From Paenibacillus tengchongensis (GTDB lineage Bacteria > Bacillota > Bacilli > Paenibacillales > Paenibacillaceae), in the NCBI RefSeq assembly GCF_008973665.1, contig NZ_WACP01000003.1, positions 280,794 to 344,793 on the forward strand: a stretch of 64,000 nucleotides of DNA, read 5' to 3'. Positions 42,141 through 52,542 of the stretch are shown piece after piece. Within the stretch, counting starts at the first letter, position 1. Every line of letters starts with the position of its first letter. Both the position numbers and the translations under genes were made by a program. Below the pieces are notes generated by a model. It searched no databases. It was not told the origin of the DNA and worked only from the letters and a program-made list of their open reading frames with translations.

Positions 42141-45100
42141 GTGAATACGCTTCAAACCGATATTGCCGCAGAGCTGCAGAAATCGTTAATGCACATGAAG
42201 CGCTTCGGGCAAGAGATGGAAACGTTGGACGACCGTTTCGGACGGCTCCGCCAGCGGATCGAAGCTGCGCGTTCAACCCTGGGCGGATTGAATGTGCAGT
42301 TAAATCCGGCAACAGGGCGGGTGGTGCAGGAAAGCGCTGCATTGCAGAGCACACTGCCGCTAACCTTGCAGCAGGGGAGCCAGCGCGAGTTATTCCGGAG
42401 AGCGGAGGCGGAGCTGAACCGGGAGCTGCAGAGATTTGTCAGAAATTTAAGCATTGAGTTGGATCCGAGCTACGCCGGCGGACAGCGTCTTGACATTGGG
42501 AATGAAGGAATCGGCGCCATCAATGATGAGCTGGCCAGCGTGATCAGGCAGCAGATTGACGCTCTGGCCGGAGACATTTCAGAAGCCGGCCGTGCCGGCG
42601 CAAGCATTCCCGGCGGCTGGCAGCAGGAGATGGGACAATCCACTGCGCGCGCTTTAGCCAAAACAATCAAAAGTGCAGTCATCAACAATCTGGCAAATCC
42701 GAAAATCCTTGAACCCGGTGAAATTGCCATTTCACCGGGAGAATTGACCCATACGTTGGGTACCCTCAAAGATAAGCTGCTTCAGGGCCTCGCCGCAGAT
42801 TTGCCGGATGCTGCCGGCAGCGCCGGAAATACGAGGTTACGTCAGGTATACAGCGATATTGACAAACGCTTTGCGGTTTATGCAAACCAAACTGCAGCGG
42901 GCATCAACGAGATCATGAGCGGGAAGATCGAGCTTCCCGTAAGTGAGCTGACCGGGAAGCTAAAGAGCAGTGTCGAGAAAGAATTCAGTTCGTCCATGAA
43001 TATTCCTGTGCATGACGGAATGGCAGATGACTGGAATCCCTTGCAGCTGCTGACGAATCAGCTGCAGCAAATCGGCAGGCCGCTGGCTAAACAGATGAAC
43101 GCCGGAATGGATCAGGAAGCCGATGATCTCATCAAAGAGTTCAACGAAGGACAGGCGATGCCGTTTCCAAAGCTGAAGGGCCATTTGATGAAACAGATGG
43201 ACCGCATTAACAGCCGGCTTCTAGAGAAGATCCGGGAACAGGCGGATGCACAGCTCTCAGCTATCATCCAGGAAATCAATGAGCTTCAGGCCCAAGCCGG
43301 ACGTTTAGACCGTAAGGCAGATATTGAAGAAGCTGGGAAAGGCGAAGAAAGTGTTACAGCGGCAGCGGGCGGCGGTGGCAGCGGCAGTGGCAGCGGCGAT
43401 GCCGGCGGAGGATCTGCATCGTCCGGCGGCAGCCAATCAACGTCTTCGAAGCAGCCGGAAGAGGGCGGCGGGGACAGCGGCAGTAAAAAGGACGGCAAAT
43501 TCAGCCTGGGGGGTGCGGTGCTCCATTCCGTCCGTAAGCTGATCTCCGGCACGATCTCCGAGTTGCCGATGACGCTGTTCAATGAGGCTGTGGAGACCTT
43601 CAAGGCGATACAACCTGAACAGCTTAAGATGACCCAGAACCTGATGTTCAAGCCGGAATACCGGACTAAAGATGCCGGCGGCGGCAATGTGGCCGATATG
43701 TTCAAGGTCAATGCGGCGGTTAAAGCGCTGCAAGGGTTTATCGGGCAGCAATCCGTCTATTACGGGCAGGACTACAGCGAACTGTATAAGGTCGGAACCA
43801 TCGGCTCCCAGTCGCTGTCCGACCCGGTGGAGATCAAGAAGTTTATTCAACTGACCGCGCAGCTCAAGACACTTGACACTGGCGGAAGCACCATGAAGAT
43901 TGCCGCCGGGCTTGAATCGGTTAGATCCCAATTCGGTCTTGAAATGGCCGATATGCAGAAGCAGGTGGCAGAGCCGCTTGCGGCGGCGGTCAAGGCTTCC
44001 GGAGCATCTGTGGAAAAACTGCTGGCGGGCGTACAACGTTCGGCGGCGGTAGCGGGCAACCCGCTGATGAAGTCTAGCACAGCCATCGTGATGGCCGGGG
44101 CGGCGGCCAAAGCCACGGATGTGAAAGGAGCTGACGACGGCAGCCTGTATAAGGGTATGCTGGAGAAGCTGCAGAGCGCAGAAGCACTCAGCGAACTGCA
44201 GAAGCTGGGCATCAATCCGTATAATAGCGACTCACTCACAGGGAATGAAATTGTAAAGCCCGGGGAGGAATTGTTGAAATCGCTCGCGGAAGCCCTGGAG
44301 GGCAAAAGCGACCAAGCCAAGCATACTGCATATGACACGGTTTTCGGGACTCCCCTGGCCTCCAAAACATCGGCAGCCATGCATGAATTAATGAACAATT
44401 TCGTCGAGGTCAACGGTGCGGTTAAGCAGTTTGCGGATGATGCCGGCAGTAAGCCGTACCGTGACCTGATTCAAAAGTCTCTCGATAATCCTCTGGTGAA
44501 CACAAACAGAGCCAAGGAGAGTGTCACCGTCGCCCTGGATGCACTACTGCAGGAATTGACACCTGCTATTAACCAGGTCTCTTACGGGCTTATCCATATG
44601 GCCAACTTTGTGGAAAAGAACGCCGATACCTTTGCGAAGCTCGGCGGCGTGCTGTCCAATGTCATTATCGGCCTGATGATGATGCAAGGCATCAAGTGGG
44701 GCGCCGGTAAAATCGGCGGCGGCGTGTTGCAGAATGCGGCCGCTGAGAAACAGAGGACAGGCTTTTTGGGCTATTTGCAGGAGCTGAACGGTACGCATCA
44801 GATCGGCGCGAATCTGCGTGGCATGACACGCGGCGAAGTGGAGCGGATGCAGCAGAATCCGCTGCTGGAGCGCTACATCAGCGAGATGCACAATATGTCC
44901 GATGTACAGAAGGAGCACTTGAAGAGTTACATTTCGGCAAAAGGTATCGGGGTTAACGATGCCCAAACGTTGTTCACTGTTATGGATGAAGCCAAAAACT
45001 GGACGCGACCGGAAGAACTTAACGACGATCAGAAATATGAACGCCACCGGCAGTACAACCACCGCATTTCCGCCCAGCCGGAGCTGGCAGGTGCGCTGAA

Positions 45101-47309
45101 TGCCAGCTTCCTGCACCAGATGGAACGGGATGCTTCCGGCAGGGGAAGGTGGGACAGCAGCAGAAATAATACCGATTATGCCGATGCCTCCAACCGTTTG
45201 ACAGGGATGACACAGGACGAGTTTCACGGCTTTGAAAGTCATCTGGCGCAGCGCCGTTTAAACGGTTTGCCGGCCATTGACAGCTATGCCAGCTTAGGAA
45301 CGGCCCTGCAGGAGTACCAAACCCGGCAGTCACAGGCGGAAATGGCCGCCCGGCAATCAACTGGCACCTTTGGTGATCTTTCCCATGCCGTCCGCGGCAT
45401 GAATGCCGAAATTTCCCGTTCCCAGAAGTTGAAGAACGGATTCAAACAATTTCTCAAAGATATTCCGGATCTGGGACGCGGCGCTCTGAGTTCGATTAAA
45501 AGCCTCGGTGCGGGAATCGCCGCGATGGGGCTGCAAATCGCCGCTTCCATCGTACTTGCCCAGGCGGGAAAAGCTGTGCTTGAAAACTATACCGCCACTG
45601 AGTCCGACCGGAAACTGACGAAGGCCGATACACTTGACAAGAATGCGGATGCCTTTGCCAATACGCTCCGGATCGACGGCGATCAGAATCTGCTTAAAAG
45701 TTTCGGGAACACGCTTTATGCGACATATGGCAGCATGATGAACGGTATCTCCAGATTTTTCGGCGGATCTGCGACCCATTACGGAGCCGGCAACATGAAT
45801 GATATGTATACGGAAATGATGGCGGATTATAATTTCAGCGGAAGCCAATACCAGTTTGCGGAATACTTGAAGAACAAAGGGAAAGCCGAAGGAAAGACGT
45901 CGGAAGATTATGTCCGGGAATGGTATGCACAAAGCGATTCCGGTAAGGAGTCCCAGCAGCTTAGGCAGGAAGCGGCAACGCTGCAATATGAGCAAGCGCA
46001 GTTGGACCAGGCGGAGGAGGATCATTTACAGAAAATTGCCAAGGAAAACTACGCGAAGAAATATACTGACGGAACGCTGCAGTACTCGGCGATTAACGCC
46101 GACAGCGTGAATGAACGCATACAGGACAAGTTATCGGACATTAAGGATCAGAATTCCATGGAGACGCTGCGCGCACTGACGGGCGGCATGAGAACGGATT
46201 CGGAAGCGTACATCGCTATGCGCAAGGAGCAGGTAAGCCGGATGCGCAAGGTGCTGACCGATGAGCTCGCCATGATTGATACTTATATTGAAAATGCGAA
46301 AGCGGTCATGAACACCCATGACGTCAATTCGGAAGAATACAAAGAAGCGCAGCGTACAGTGGACGGTCTGACGGAGACGCGCAAAGACATTGCCGATAAA
46401 GGTGAAGCGGACATTTTGCAGGAGGAGCTGAATCAACAGCAGGAAGCTTACCAGAAAAGATTAACCAGCGTAAACCGGAATGTCCAGAAGATTGATCTTC
46501 TTGCCCAAGCGAAAGAACTTGCGGCGGCTTATAATATGGACAATTCTTCACAGGCTTATCTGGATATCATGAAGAAAATTTCTTTGGGCAAGCTCGATTC
46601 CATGAAGGCGGAGCTGGAGAACATGAAGAACATCCAGGCCGATGGCGAGAAAGCCGAAGAGCTGGCCATGAATGTGCTGCAGCTGCAAAATTCCATCAGC
46701 ACCGAGGAGGCCAAGGTGAAGGAGCTCAATCTTGCTTCCATTGGAATTGGACGTCAAAAGATAGAAGAACACAATTCAGAGCGCGATAATGATTTGCTTG
46801 CGCTTCAGGTGCAGGCGGGGAATCCGGATGAATCCTCCCCGATCCTGCGCAACCAACGCATCGCCAATTATAAAGCGGAGATTACGGAGATTGCCGGTGT
46901 CATAAGCAATCTGAAGAGCAGGCTTACAAGTTCGCTTACGGAGGACGAAACCGTCAAAATCAATGCGGAAATCCGCGATCTGCAAAAGCAGTCACTCCAG
47001 GCCCAGCTGGGTATTCTGGATGAGGTTAAGACTTCCTCAGGCACCTTTAATCTGCCGGCGGGAGTAACGGCCATGTCCCGTTACGAGTATCTGTCCGCCC
47101 AGGGAACACATCAGTCTACCACTGTGGGCATGGGCGATGTCACAGTCAATATTACGCTGCCGAATGTAACCAACGGTGCAACCCAGTCGGAGCTGCAGAC
47201 CATTGGACAAGGGCTTGGTCAGGGACTGGCCCAGGGCCGGCTGGGAGGTGTCCGCCAGCAGCTGGGAGGCAATCCGGTTACCGCCTACCGCAGCCATTAC
47301 GGAAGATAA
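42141..47309 (+). CDS. Tail tape measure protein, 1722 residues
   Basis: Sets tail length and fills the tube. It is the longest finished gene here and sits right after the chaperone pair. Long helical, coiled-coil stretches lie at about residues 1-400 and 1250-1640. A Gly/Ser-rich linker occupies about 409-446. Two hydrophobic stretches lie near 845-865 (VLSNVIIGLMMMQGI) and 1120-1150 (GAGIAAMGLQIAASIVLAQAG), as is usual for tape measures that cross a membrane. GTG start after GAGGTGG. If the usual rule of about 1.5 angstrom per residue holds, the tail would be roughly 250 nm. No lytic domain was recognised inside it. Confidence 0.85.
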   Translation: MNTLQTDIAAELQKSLMHMKRFGQEMETLDDRFGRLRQRIEAARSTLGGLNVQLNPATGRVVQESAALQSTLPLTLQQGSQRELFRRAEAELNRELQRFVRNLSIELDPSYAGGQRLDIGNEGIGAINDELASVIRQQIDALAGDISEAGRAGASIPGGWQQEMGQSTARALAKTIKSAVINNLANPKILEPGEIAISPGELTHTLGTLKDKLLQGLAADLPDAAGSAGNTRLRQVYSDIDKRFAVYANQTAAGINEIMSGKIELPVSELTGKLKSSVEKEFSSSMNIPVHDGMADDWNPLQLLTNQLQQIGRPLAKQMNAGMDQEADDLIKEFNEGQAMPFPKLKGHLMKQMDRINSRLLEKIREQADAQLSAIIQEINELQAQAGRLDRKADIEEAGKGEESVTAAAGGGGSGSGSGDAGGGSASSGGSQSTSSKQPEEGGGDSGSKKDGKFSLGGAVLHSVRKLISGTISELPMTLFNEAVETFKAIQPEQLKMTQNLMFKPEYRTKDAGGGNVADMFKVNAAVKALQGFIGQQSVYYGQDYSELYKVGTIGSQSLSDPVEIKKFIQLTAQLKTLDTGGSTMKIAAGLESVRSQFGLEMADMQKQVAEPLAAAVKASGASVEKLLAGVQRSAAVAGNPLMKSSTAIVMAGAAAKATDVKGADDGSLYKGMLEKLQSAEALSELQKLGINPYNSDSLTGNEIVKPGEELLKSLAEALEGKSDQAKHTAYDTVFGTPLASKTSAAMHELMNNFVEVNGAVKQFADDAGSKPYRDLIQKSLDNPLVNTNRAKESVTVALDALLQELTPAINQVSYGLIHMANFVEKNADTFAKLGGVLSNVIIGLMMMQGIKWGAGKIGGGVLQNAAAEKQRTGFLGYLQELNGTHQIGANLRGMTRGEVERMQQNPLLERYISEMHNMSDVQKEHLKSYISAKGIGVNDAQTLFTVMDEAKNWTRPEELNDDQKYERHRQYNHRISAQPELAGALNASFLHQMERDASGRGRWDSSRNNTDYADASNRLTGMTQDEFHGFESHLAQRRLNGLPAIDSYASLGTALQEYQTRQSQAEMAARQSTGTFGDLSHAVRGMNAEISRSQKLKNGFKQFLKDIPDLGRGALSSIKSLGAGIAAMGLQIAASIVLAQAGKAVLENYTATESDRKLTKADTLDKNADAFANTLRIDGDQNLLKSFGNTLYATYGSMMNGISRFFGGSATHYGAGNMNDMYTEMMADYNFSGSQYQFAEYLKNKGKAEGKTSEDYVREWYAQSDSGKESQQLRQEAATLQYEQAQLDQAEEDHLQKIAKENYAKKYTDGTLQYSAINADSVNERIQDKLSDIKDQNSMETLRALTGGMRTDSEAYIAMRKEQVSRMRKVLTDELAMIDTYIENAKAVMNTHDVNSEEYKEAQRTVDGLTETRKDIADKGEADILQEELNQQQEAYQKRLTSVNRNVQKIDLLAQAKELAAAYNMDNSSQAYLDIMKKISLGKLDSMKAELENMKNIQADGEKAEELAMNVLQLQNSISTEEAKVKELNLASIGIGRQKIEEHNSERDNDLLALQVQAGNPDESSPILRNQRIANYKAEITEIAGVISNLKSRLTSSLTEDETVKINAEIRDLQKQSLQAQLGILDEVKTSSGTFNLPAGVTAMSRYEYLSAQGTHQSTTVGMGDVTVNITLPNVTNGATQSELQTIGQGLGQGLAQGRLGGVRQQLGGNPVTAYRSHYGR

Positions 47310-47319
47310 GAAACGCCTG

Positions 47320-47350
47320 CCCCGCCTTATAATGAGGTGGGGTATTTTTT
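47320..47350 (+). terminator. Intrinsic terminator after the tape measure gene
   Basis: CCCCGCCT pairs with AGGTGGGG (one G-T pair) around TATAATG, then TATTTTTT. Confidence 0.8.
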
Positions 47351-47369
47351 CTGACAAGGAGGTTCTAAC

Positions 47370-47990
47370 ATGACACAGCAGAGTCCGATTTCCAACGAGG
47401 ACGCGGTGTTCAAGAAGCAGCTATTCTACGATGACGGTAAACGGTACAGGAAAGTCCAGGCGAGGCTGATCACCGAATACAAACCACCTTCGCCTAATCT
47501 GAAATCACATGTCAATCAAACGCTTGCGTCCTCCGCAGGCTTGGTGCAGAGCGGTACTTCGCATTACGAAACGACGCTGACGTTGTTGTTCTATTCCAAG
47601 AAGGAGTATGCGGATTGGCTTCAGTACATCGGGTCCCAGCATAAATATTACGACGAAAAAGGCACGGTCTATGTAGGCATTGTCACCGGCCGGCCGGAGA
47701 TCCGCACAGCCGAAGCGGAAACGAAATATATCGTTACAGCCGCCCTTTCCCTGGTCCGCAAGCAGGAGTTCGAGTATAGATACACTTCCAATTTCATTGA
47801 TACGGAGGGGCATTGGGCGGCAAAACATATCGGAGATATGCAGCAAATGGGGCTGATCGCAACCAACTGGTCCGCCGACGGCGAAGACGTTGCGTATTTC
47901 CGTCCCGATGATCCACTGGTCCGTTCCGAGGCGGTAACGTTATTGATGCGCACGCACCGCTATGTGGACAAATTGCTGAGGGGGTATTGA
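47370..47990 (+). CDS. Distal-tail-position protein with C-terminal SLH module
   Basis: A 206-residue protein at the place of the distal tail protein. Residues 1-138 are beta-rich (KKQLFYDDGKRYRKVQARLI; HYETTLTLLFYSKKEYADWL). Residues about 140-203 form an S-layer homology module: FIDTEGHWAAKHIGDMQQMG, then YFRPDDPLVRSEAVTLLMRT. SLH modules bind pyruvylated wall polymers, so this part of the tail could touch the envelope of a Paenibacillus-type cell. AAGGAGG precedes the ATG. The next gene, 1 bp later, also ends in SLH. Confidence 0.7.
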   Translation: MTQQSPISNEDAVFKKQLFYDDGKRYRKVQARLITEYKPPSPNLKSHVNQTLASSAGLVQSGTSHYETTLTLLFYSKKEYADWLQYIGSQHKYYDEKGTVYVGIVTGRPEIRTAEAETKYIVTAALSLVRKQEFEYRYTSNFIDTEGHWAAKHIGDMQQMGLIATNWSADGEDVAYFRPDDPLVRSEAVTLLMRTHRYVDKLLRGY

Positions 47991-47991
47991 G

Positions 47992-49032
47992 ATGAAGCGC
48001 TGGATTGATGTAGATCCGCTGGACTGGTTCTACCGCGATACGCTGGAAATGAGCCGGCTGACGGCCAATCTACAGGGAGAGGAGGTCATCAGCGGGTTAA
48101 CCTACAATGTGTTCGAACCGGGGCATGAACGGATCGTTAAACGCTTTATCACGGTTGAAGGCCAGCAGGAGCTGCTGATACCCGATTATAAGTATCAGGC
48201 GGACAACCCGCTTTATGTCCTGATAAACGGTGTAGAGATCGTTCCGGAGGCGGTGGAGGACGGCAAAGTCACGCTAAGCAATCCTCTGTCGGCAGGACTT
48301 GAGATCGTATGCATTGCCTACGGAAAGCCGGCCCTTAAGAACATCGGCTGTGTGGAAAGCCCATATGAGGGCTGCGCCAACCGCCAACACCCCTCGGCGG
48401 AATTGAAGCATAAGGCATCCTACGTATTCAGCTTCAGTCATACACCGGAGACTTGCACGGTTCTGGGAGTGAAGCTGAAGAGACTTATCGTCACCGTAGC
48501 GGCAGGCGAAAATGCCCAGACTAAAATTTATGACGCCATCGCGGATCAGCGGGATGTGTATGTTATCCACAAAGGCACGGTCTACCTCCCCTATATGTAC
48601 AAGGATTTCCCTGCTGTTATCGGATACAATGCCGTCATCAGAGGGTCGGTTCAACGTAAGGTGGAGACGGTCATTGCCGAATCCCCGTGTGTCCGCTTCA
48701 ACGACCGGTTCTTTCCCAATGTCCGGCTGCGCCGCGGCGAATTCTTCGCCTTAATGAGCCGGATCCTTGAGAATATCCATAACCGCTATACGGACAGGCA
48801 GTTCGCTGCGGAACGTATATTCTCCAGGGCCGTAACGGATCAGTCTGAGATTGCGGAGCATTGGTACGGCGACCGGGTATTGTCACTGCTGGAGCAGAGA
48901 TTTATCGACGGTTATTATGTCTTTCCGCTGTATGCCGACGGTAAATTTGAGCCTGAAGCATGCATTACCAGGGCGGAGACGGTTACTTATCTAAACAGAT
49001 TTATCGAATGGGTAACGGAGCGTTACCGCTAA
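47992..49032 (+). CDS. Tail-associated protein with C-terminal SLH modules
   Basis: A 346-residue protein. The first part (about 1-235) is beta-rich and has a domain similar to others in the locus (YKYQADNPLYVLINGVEI, then KVTLSNPLSAGLEIVCIAYG). The last 105 residues hold a half SLH module (LRRGEFFALMSRILENI) and a full one (EHWYGDRVLSLLEQRFIDGY, then GKFEPEACITRAETVTYLNR). It has no signal peptide, so it would reach a wall only as part of a particle. It lies between another SLH protein and the hub gene, which supports a baseplate place. Confidence 0.7.
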   Translation: MKRWIDVDPLDWFYRDTLEMSRLTANLQGEEVISGLTYNVFEPGHERIVKRFITVEGQQELLIPDYKYQADNPLYVLINGVEIVPEAVEDGKVTLSNPLSAGLEIVCIAYGKPALKNIGCVESPYEGCANRQHPSAELKHKASYVFSFSHTPETCTVLGVKLKRLIVTVAAGENAQTKIYDAIADQRDVYVIHKGTVYLPYMYKDFPAVIGYNAVIRGSVQRKVETVIAESPCVRFNDRFFPNVRLRRGEFFALMSRILENIHNRYTDRQFAAERIFSRAVTDQSEIAEHWYGDRVLSLLEQRFIDGYYVFPLYADGKFEPEACITRAETVTYLNRFIEWVTERYR

Positions 49033-49044
49033 GGAGGTGGGGAC

Positions 49045-52000
49045 ATGGCATATGTTTCAGACTTGAACAGCCCTTCGAAGCGGCTGCTTCAAGGAATTAT
49101 GGAGCGTGTCAACGCGCTGGGGGACTCTCCCAAAGTAATCGTTGAACTGGACAAGCTCAGTTATGTGCCCGGTTTCCGGAGAAAGTACGATGCAGTTCAA
49201 TATATTACCGATACCGTAGTAAGCGACCTTCTCTCCATCGACAAGGCTGAGAAAATCACCGATTATACGGACGGTACAGAACTGTCGGTTACCACCGAAC
49301 TGACCAACGTATATATGTCCATGCCGATTAGGACAAGCAAGACAATGAGCGGCAAGTCCAATGATGAGCTGCACATTATGGGCATGCGGATAACCGATTG
49401 GTTCGATACGGACCCCCGCTGCTCCCGGAAGAAGCATAAAGGGATAGACCTTGACCTGGCGATCGGCGATCCGGTATATGCAGTATGGGACGGAACGGTA
49501 TCCTATGCCCAGACCAACGGCGGATACGGCAAGGTTGTATACATTGATCACGGTAATGGCTGGCAGACCCGTTATGCCCACTTGAACAAGATCTCGGTCA
49601 GTAAAGGGGCGAGCATCGCAGCCGGAGAAATGGTGGGATATGGAGGCAATTCCGGCCATATCATTACAAGCGGAGGCGGAGACGGCTCGCATTTGCATTT
49701 TGAGGTCCGCAAGGAGGGAACTCCGCTCAACCCTGAACCTTTCCTGCGCGGACAAAAGACAATCCAGGCTCCCAGCAAGGCACCTTCGGCTGCCCCAGCC
49801 GCTAACCGGAGCAGCGCGGGAGTTATGGATTCATCTGCATCCGCTCCGGTAGAATACAATATCGAAGCTACCGCCTACACCGCCAGATGCACCGGCTGTA
49901 CCGGCATTACACGCGGGGGGACGGATGTGCGCACGTGGAAGAATTGGAAGATCATCGCTGTGGATCCGTCGCTGATCCCGCTTGGGAGCCGGGTAGAGCT
50001 GATTGTGGACGGTGTGAACTGGGGGGAGTATCTTGCCGATGACACCGGAGGCGATATTAAGGGACACCGCATTGACATCCTGATGGAGACGAACGCCAAA
50101 GCGCTGGAATTCGGGCGGAGACAAGTGATCGCCAGAGTCATTAGTTTCGGCGACGGAAAACGGCGGGTGAGCACCGGAGACGATGGATCGGTCAGGCTGG
50201 GCAATGAGCTGGTGACCTATCAGGTCAACCGGACGACCAGCAAGCAGACCTTCTATCAGGACTACAGCAAGAAGCCTGTGCTGAATCCGGCTAAATTCAC
50301 CGGTATAAGCGGCGCGGAACAATTCTATTTAAAGGACGGTACCGAACAGTTTGGCGTACTGGGATTCCGGACAACTGCCAATGCGGGGGCCGGCAAATCC
50401 TTTGTGTTTGAGCACGACTGGTTCCATCCGGGCAACCTGGGCTGGGCCTATATTGCCGATCTGGACCCGGATGACCGGGTCACTGTAAAGGTCGACGGTT
50501 ATTTAATGGTTACCATAAATGGAGTCAATGCCAAGCAAGGGACCGCGTATCCTCCATCCATTCCGGTACCGAAGGGTCACCATACGGTTGAGATCGCCTT
50601 TGCCAATCCCTCGAAAGCATCTGCAGGCAAATTCGGCATCCTCTACCTCCGTGCCCGGGAGTTTGACGTGGAGACTGTAGAACAGAAGCAGGTTTGGGAT
50701 TTTACCGATGAGATGAACTCACCGGGCCGCTGGACGCCTTACGGCACAGTGATTCAAAGCGACAAGGGAAGCTATCAGGCTATATCTACCAGCGGCGGGG
50801 AGGCAGGGATTGAGCGGGGAGGCAAAGTGAACCGTTTTCCCCTGACTTTAAATTTCCGGATCAAAGTCAAAGAGGGAACTTCGGGGAAGGTGGTAGTAGC
50901 CAACGGGGCAAAAGTGTTTGTAATTCATATCAGCGACAGCAGCGTTTCTACCAACGGCGGCGCTTATCCGATCGACAATACGAACGAATTCGTAGAGTAT
51001 ACCGCCACCTTCCATGATGAGACAGACATGGATCTCTACGTGAAGAAGACCGGCAGTGCCGGCACGGAACAGTGGGTCAACACCGGGATCCGCGGGTCGG
51101 CGGGGGAATACTCCATGAACCGTATCCTGTTCGCTGTCAGCAGCGGAGAACTGTATATCGACACGGTTAATTACTCCGCGAACGATTATGCCATCGAGCA
51201 GTTCGCCACGCATATTGCTTCTTCCTACCAGAGCAAATGGTATGAGGTCGGTGATTTTGTGTATGAGGACACCTATACTATTGATCTGGATGTCATGAAC
51301 TGGGAAGTCAATAACCACCTGGATATGGCTTCTGCTACGGCACGGATTACGCTTGACAACAGCAAAGGGAAATACACGCAGACCTGGGAACGCAAGCCTG
51401 AATTTCCGGAGTCCTATAAGGTGATGGAGTCACCGCTCACATACTACGAAGAGGGCGAATTGGTCCACGTAATCAGCGAAGGCACTCCCATCCGCATTTA
51501 TGCCGGGTATGGCGAAGAGGTGGTGCGGATTTTTACCGGTGTAATAAAGGGTGAGATTCAGGAAGATTCAGAGGCCAGAACTGTAACCTTCAGCTGTGTG
51601 GACAAGTTCGACATGCTGGAGGAGTTCGTCTTTTATAAACCGATGGCCTACCCTCCTGAAGAGGCGTACGCCGGCGACAACGGGGCATTTGCCTGGATCA
51701 AATCTTCGATTGTGGAAGATATTGCTGTAGCCGCAGGATTCACCTCCTGGAAAATACATGCCGAGGATTTGATGTATCCCGATTACGTCATCGACGATAC
51801 GGTGTACATCGACGTCAACAAAGGCAAGAATACCTTCATGAAATTCAATAAGGAGAGTGGGGAACTCGCCGCTGTAACACAGGAAGACATTATGACCGTA
51901 GGAGGCTGGCAAAATCCGTTTGTGGCCTCGGTTACGTTTCCCGTCGGGACAAGAGCCTCGGATGCCATTGCCTCTTTAATCGAAGATATCCCCTATCTGT

Positions 52001-52533
52001 GCCGCTGTGACCGTTACGGCACCTTCCGGATGATGAAGATGGATTTCCTGGATTATGCCGACTGGCAGGTGCAGGACGGGAAGAAGTGGGATTTCATTGA
52101 CGGAGAGAACCTGATCTCCCTTAACGCGCCTACGGATTATTCAGGTGTCCGGAATCATTTGATGATATCCGGCTCGAGCGGCATTGTGGAGCATTTTTTC
52201 GATAAAAGCCTCATTATTGCAACGAAAGGCAGCATCCGGACGGCAGGTATCCAGGAATCCTGGCTTGAAGAAGCAGACGGCGCTTCCATGCGCGGAGCCA
52301 AAGAGGCGGTGGCCAGCAAAGTGTTCTTCGACATTAAAAGGCAGGCCCGGACCAAGAATGTGGTGGTGAAAGGCAATCCGTTAATCGAGCTGCTGGATGC
52401 CGTATATGTCTATGACAGCCATACCTACACGGCAAACTATTTCCTGGTGAAAGGCAACCGGATCACAGGTAATGCGGAAGGCATTGTTAATTATTTGGAA
52501 TTAACCTGGCAGACCCTTACGCAGGGCGCCTAA
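49045..52533 (+). CDS. Tail hub protein with M23 endopeptidase and 3D domains
   Basis: A 1162-residue protein. Residues about 125-240 are an M23 zinc endopeptidase with all ligands: HKGID (HxxxD), YAHL and SHLHFE (HxH). Residues about 268-365 are a 3D domain, a fold of lytic transglycosylase-like enzymes, with Asp in AVDPSLIPLG and ADDTGGDIKGHRIDI. Residues about 430-730 look like two beta-sandwich domains. The rest resembles a tail hub of the gp27/XkdQ kind (YTIDLDVMNWEVNN, IRIYAGYGEEVVRIFTGVI, VGTRASDAIASLIEDIPYLC). Such proteins open the peptidoglycan for the tail. AAGGAGG precedes the ATG. Confidence 0.85.
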   Translation: MAYVSDLNSPSKRLLQGIMERVNALGDSPKVIVELDKLSYVPGFRRKYDAVQYITDTVVSDLLSIDKAEKITDYTDGTELSVTTELTNVYMSMPIRTSKTMSGKSNDELHIMGMRITDWFDTDPRCSRKKHKGIDLDLAIGDPVYAVWDGTVSYAQTNGGYGKVVYIDHGNGWQTRYAHLNKISVSKGASIAAGEMVGYGGNSGHIITSGGGDGSHLHFEVRKEGTPLNPEPFLRGQKTIQAPSKAPSAAPAANRSSAGVMDSSASAPVEYNIEATAYTARCTGCTGITRGGTDVRTWKNWKIIAVDPSLIPLGSRVELIVDGVNWGEYLADDTGGDIKGHRIDILMETNAKALEFGRRQVIARVISFGDGKRRVSTGDDGSVRLGNELVTYQVNRTTSKQTFYQDYSKKPVLNPAKFTGISGAEQFYLKDGTEQFGVLGFRTTANAGAGKSFVFEHDWFHPGNLGWAYIADLDPDDRVTVKVDGYLMVTINGVNAKQGTAYPPSIPVPKGHHTVEIAFANPSKASAGKFGILYLRAREFDVETVEQKQVWDFTDEMNSPGRWTPYGTVIQSDKGSYQAISTSGGEAGIERGGKVNRFPLTLNFRIKVKEGTSGKVVVANGAKVFVIHISDSSVSTNGGAYPIDNTNEFVEYTATFHDETDMDLYVKKTGSAGTEQWVNTGIRGSAGEYSMNRILFAVSSGELYIDTVNYSANDYAIEQFATHIASSYQSKWYEVGDFVYEDTYTIDLDVMNWEVNNHLDMASATARITLDNSKGKYTQTWERKPEFPESYKVMESPLTYYEEGELVHVISEGTPIRIYAGYGEEVVRIFTGVIKGEIQEDSEARTVTFSCVDKFDMLEEFVFYKPMAYPPEEAYAGDNGAFAWIKSSIVEDIAVAAGFTSWKIHAEDLMYPDYVIDDTVYIDVNKGKNTFMKFNKESGELAAVTQEDIMTVGGWQNPFVASVTFPVGTRASDAIASLIEDIPYLCRCDRYGTFRMMKMDFLDYADWQVQDGKKWDFIDGENLISLNAPTDYSGVRNHLMISGSSGIVEHFFDKSLIIATKGSIRTAGIQESWLEEADGASMRGAKEAVASKVFFDIKRQARTKNVVVKGNPLIELLDAVYVYDSHTYTANYFLVKGNRITGNAEGIVNYLELTWQTLTQGA

Positions 52534-52542
52534 CTCCCCATG

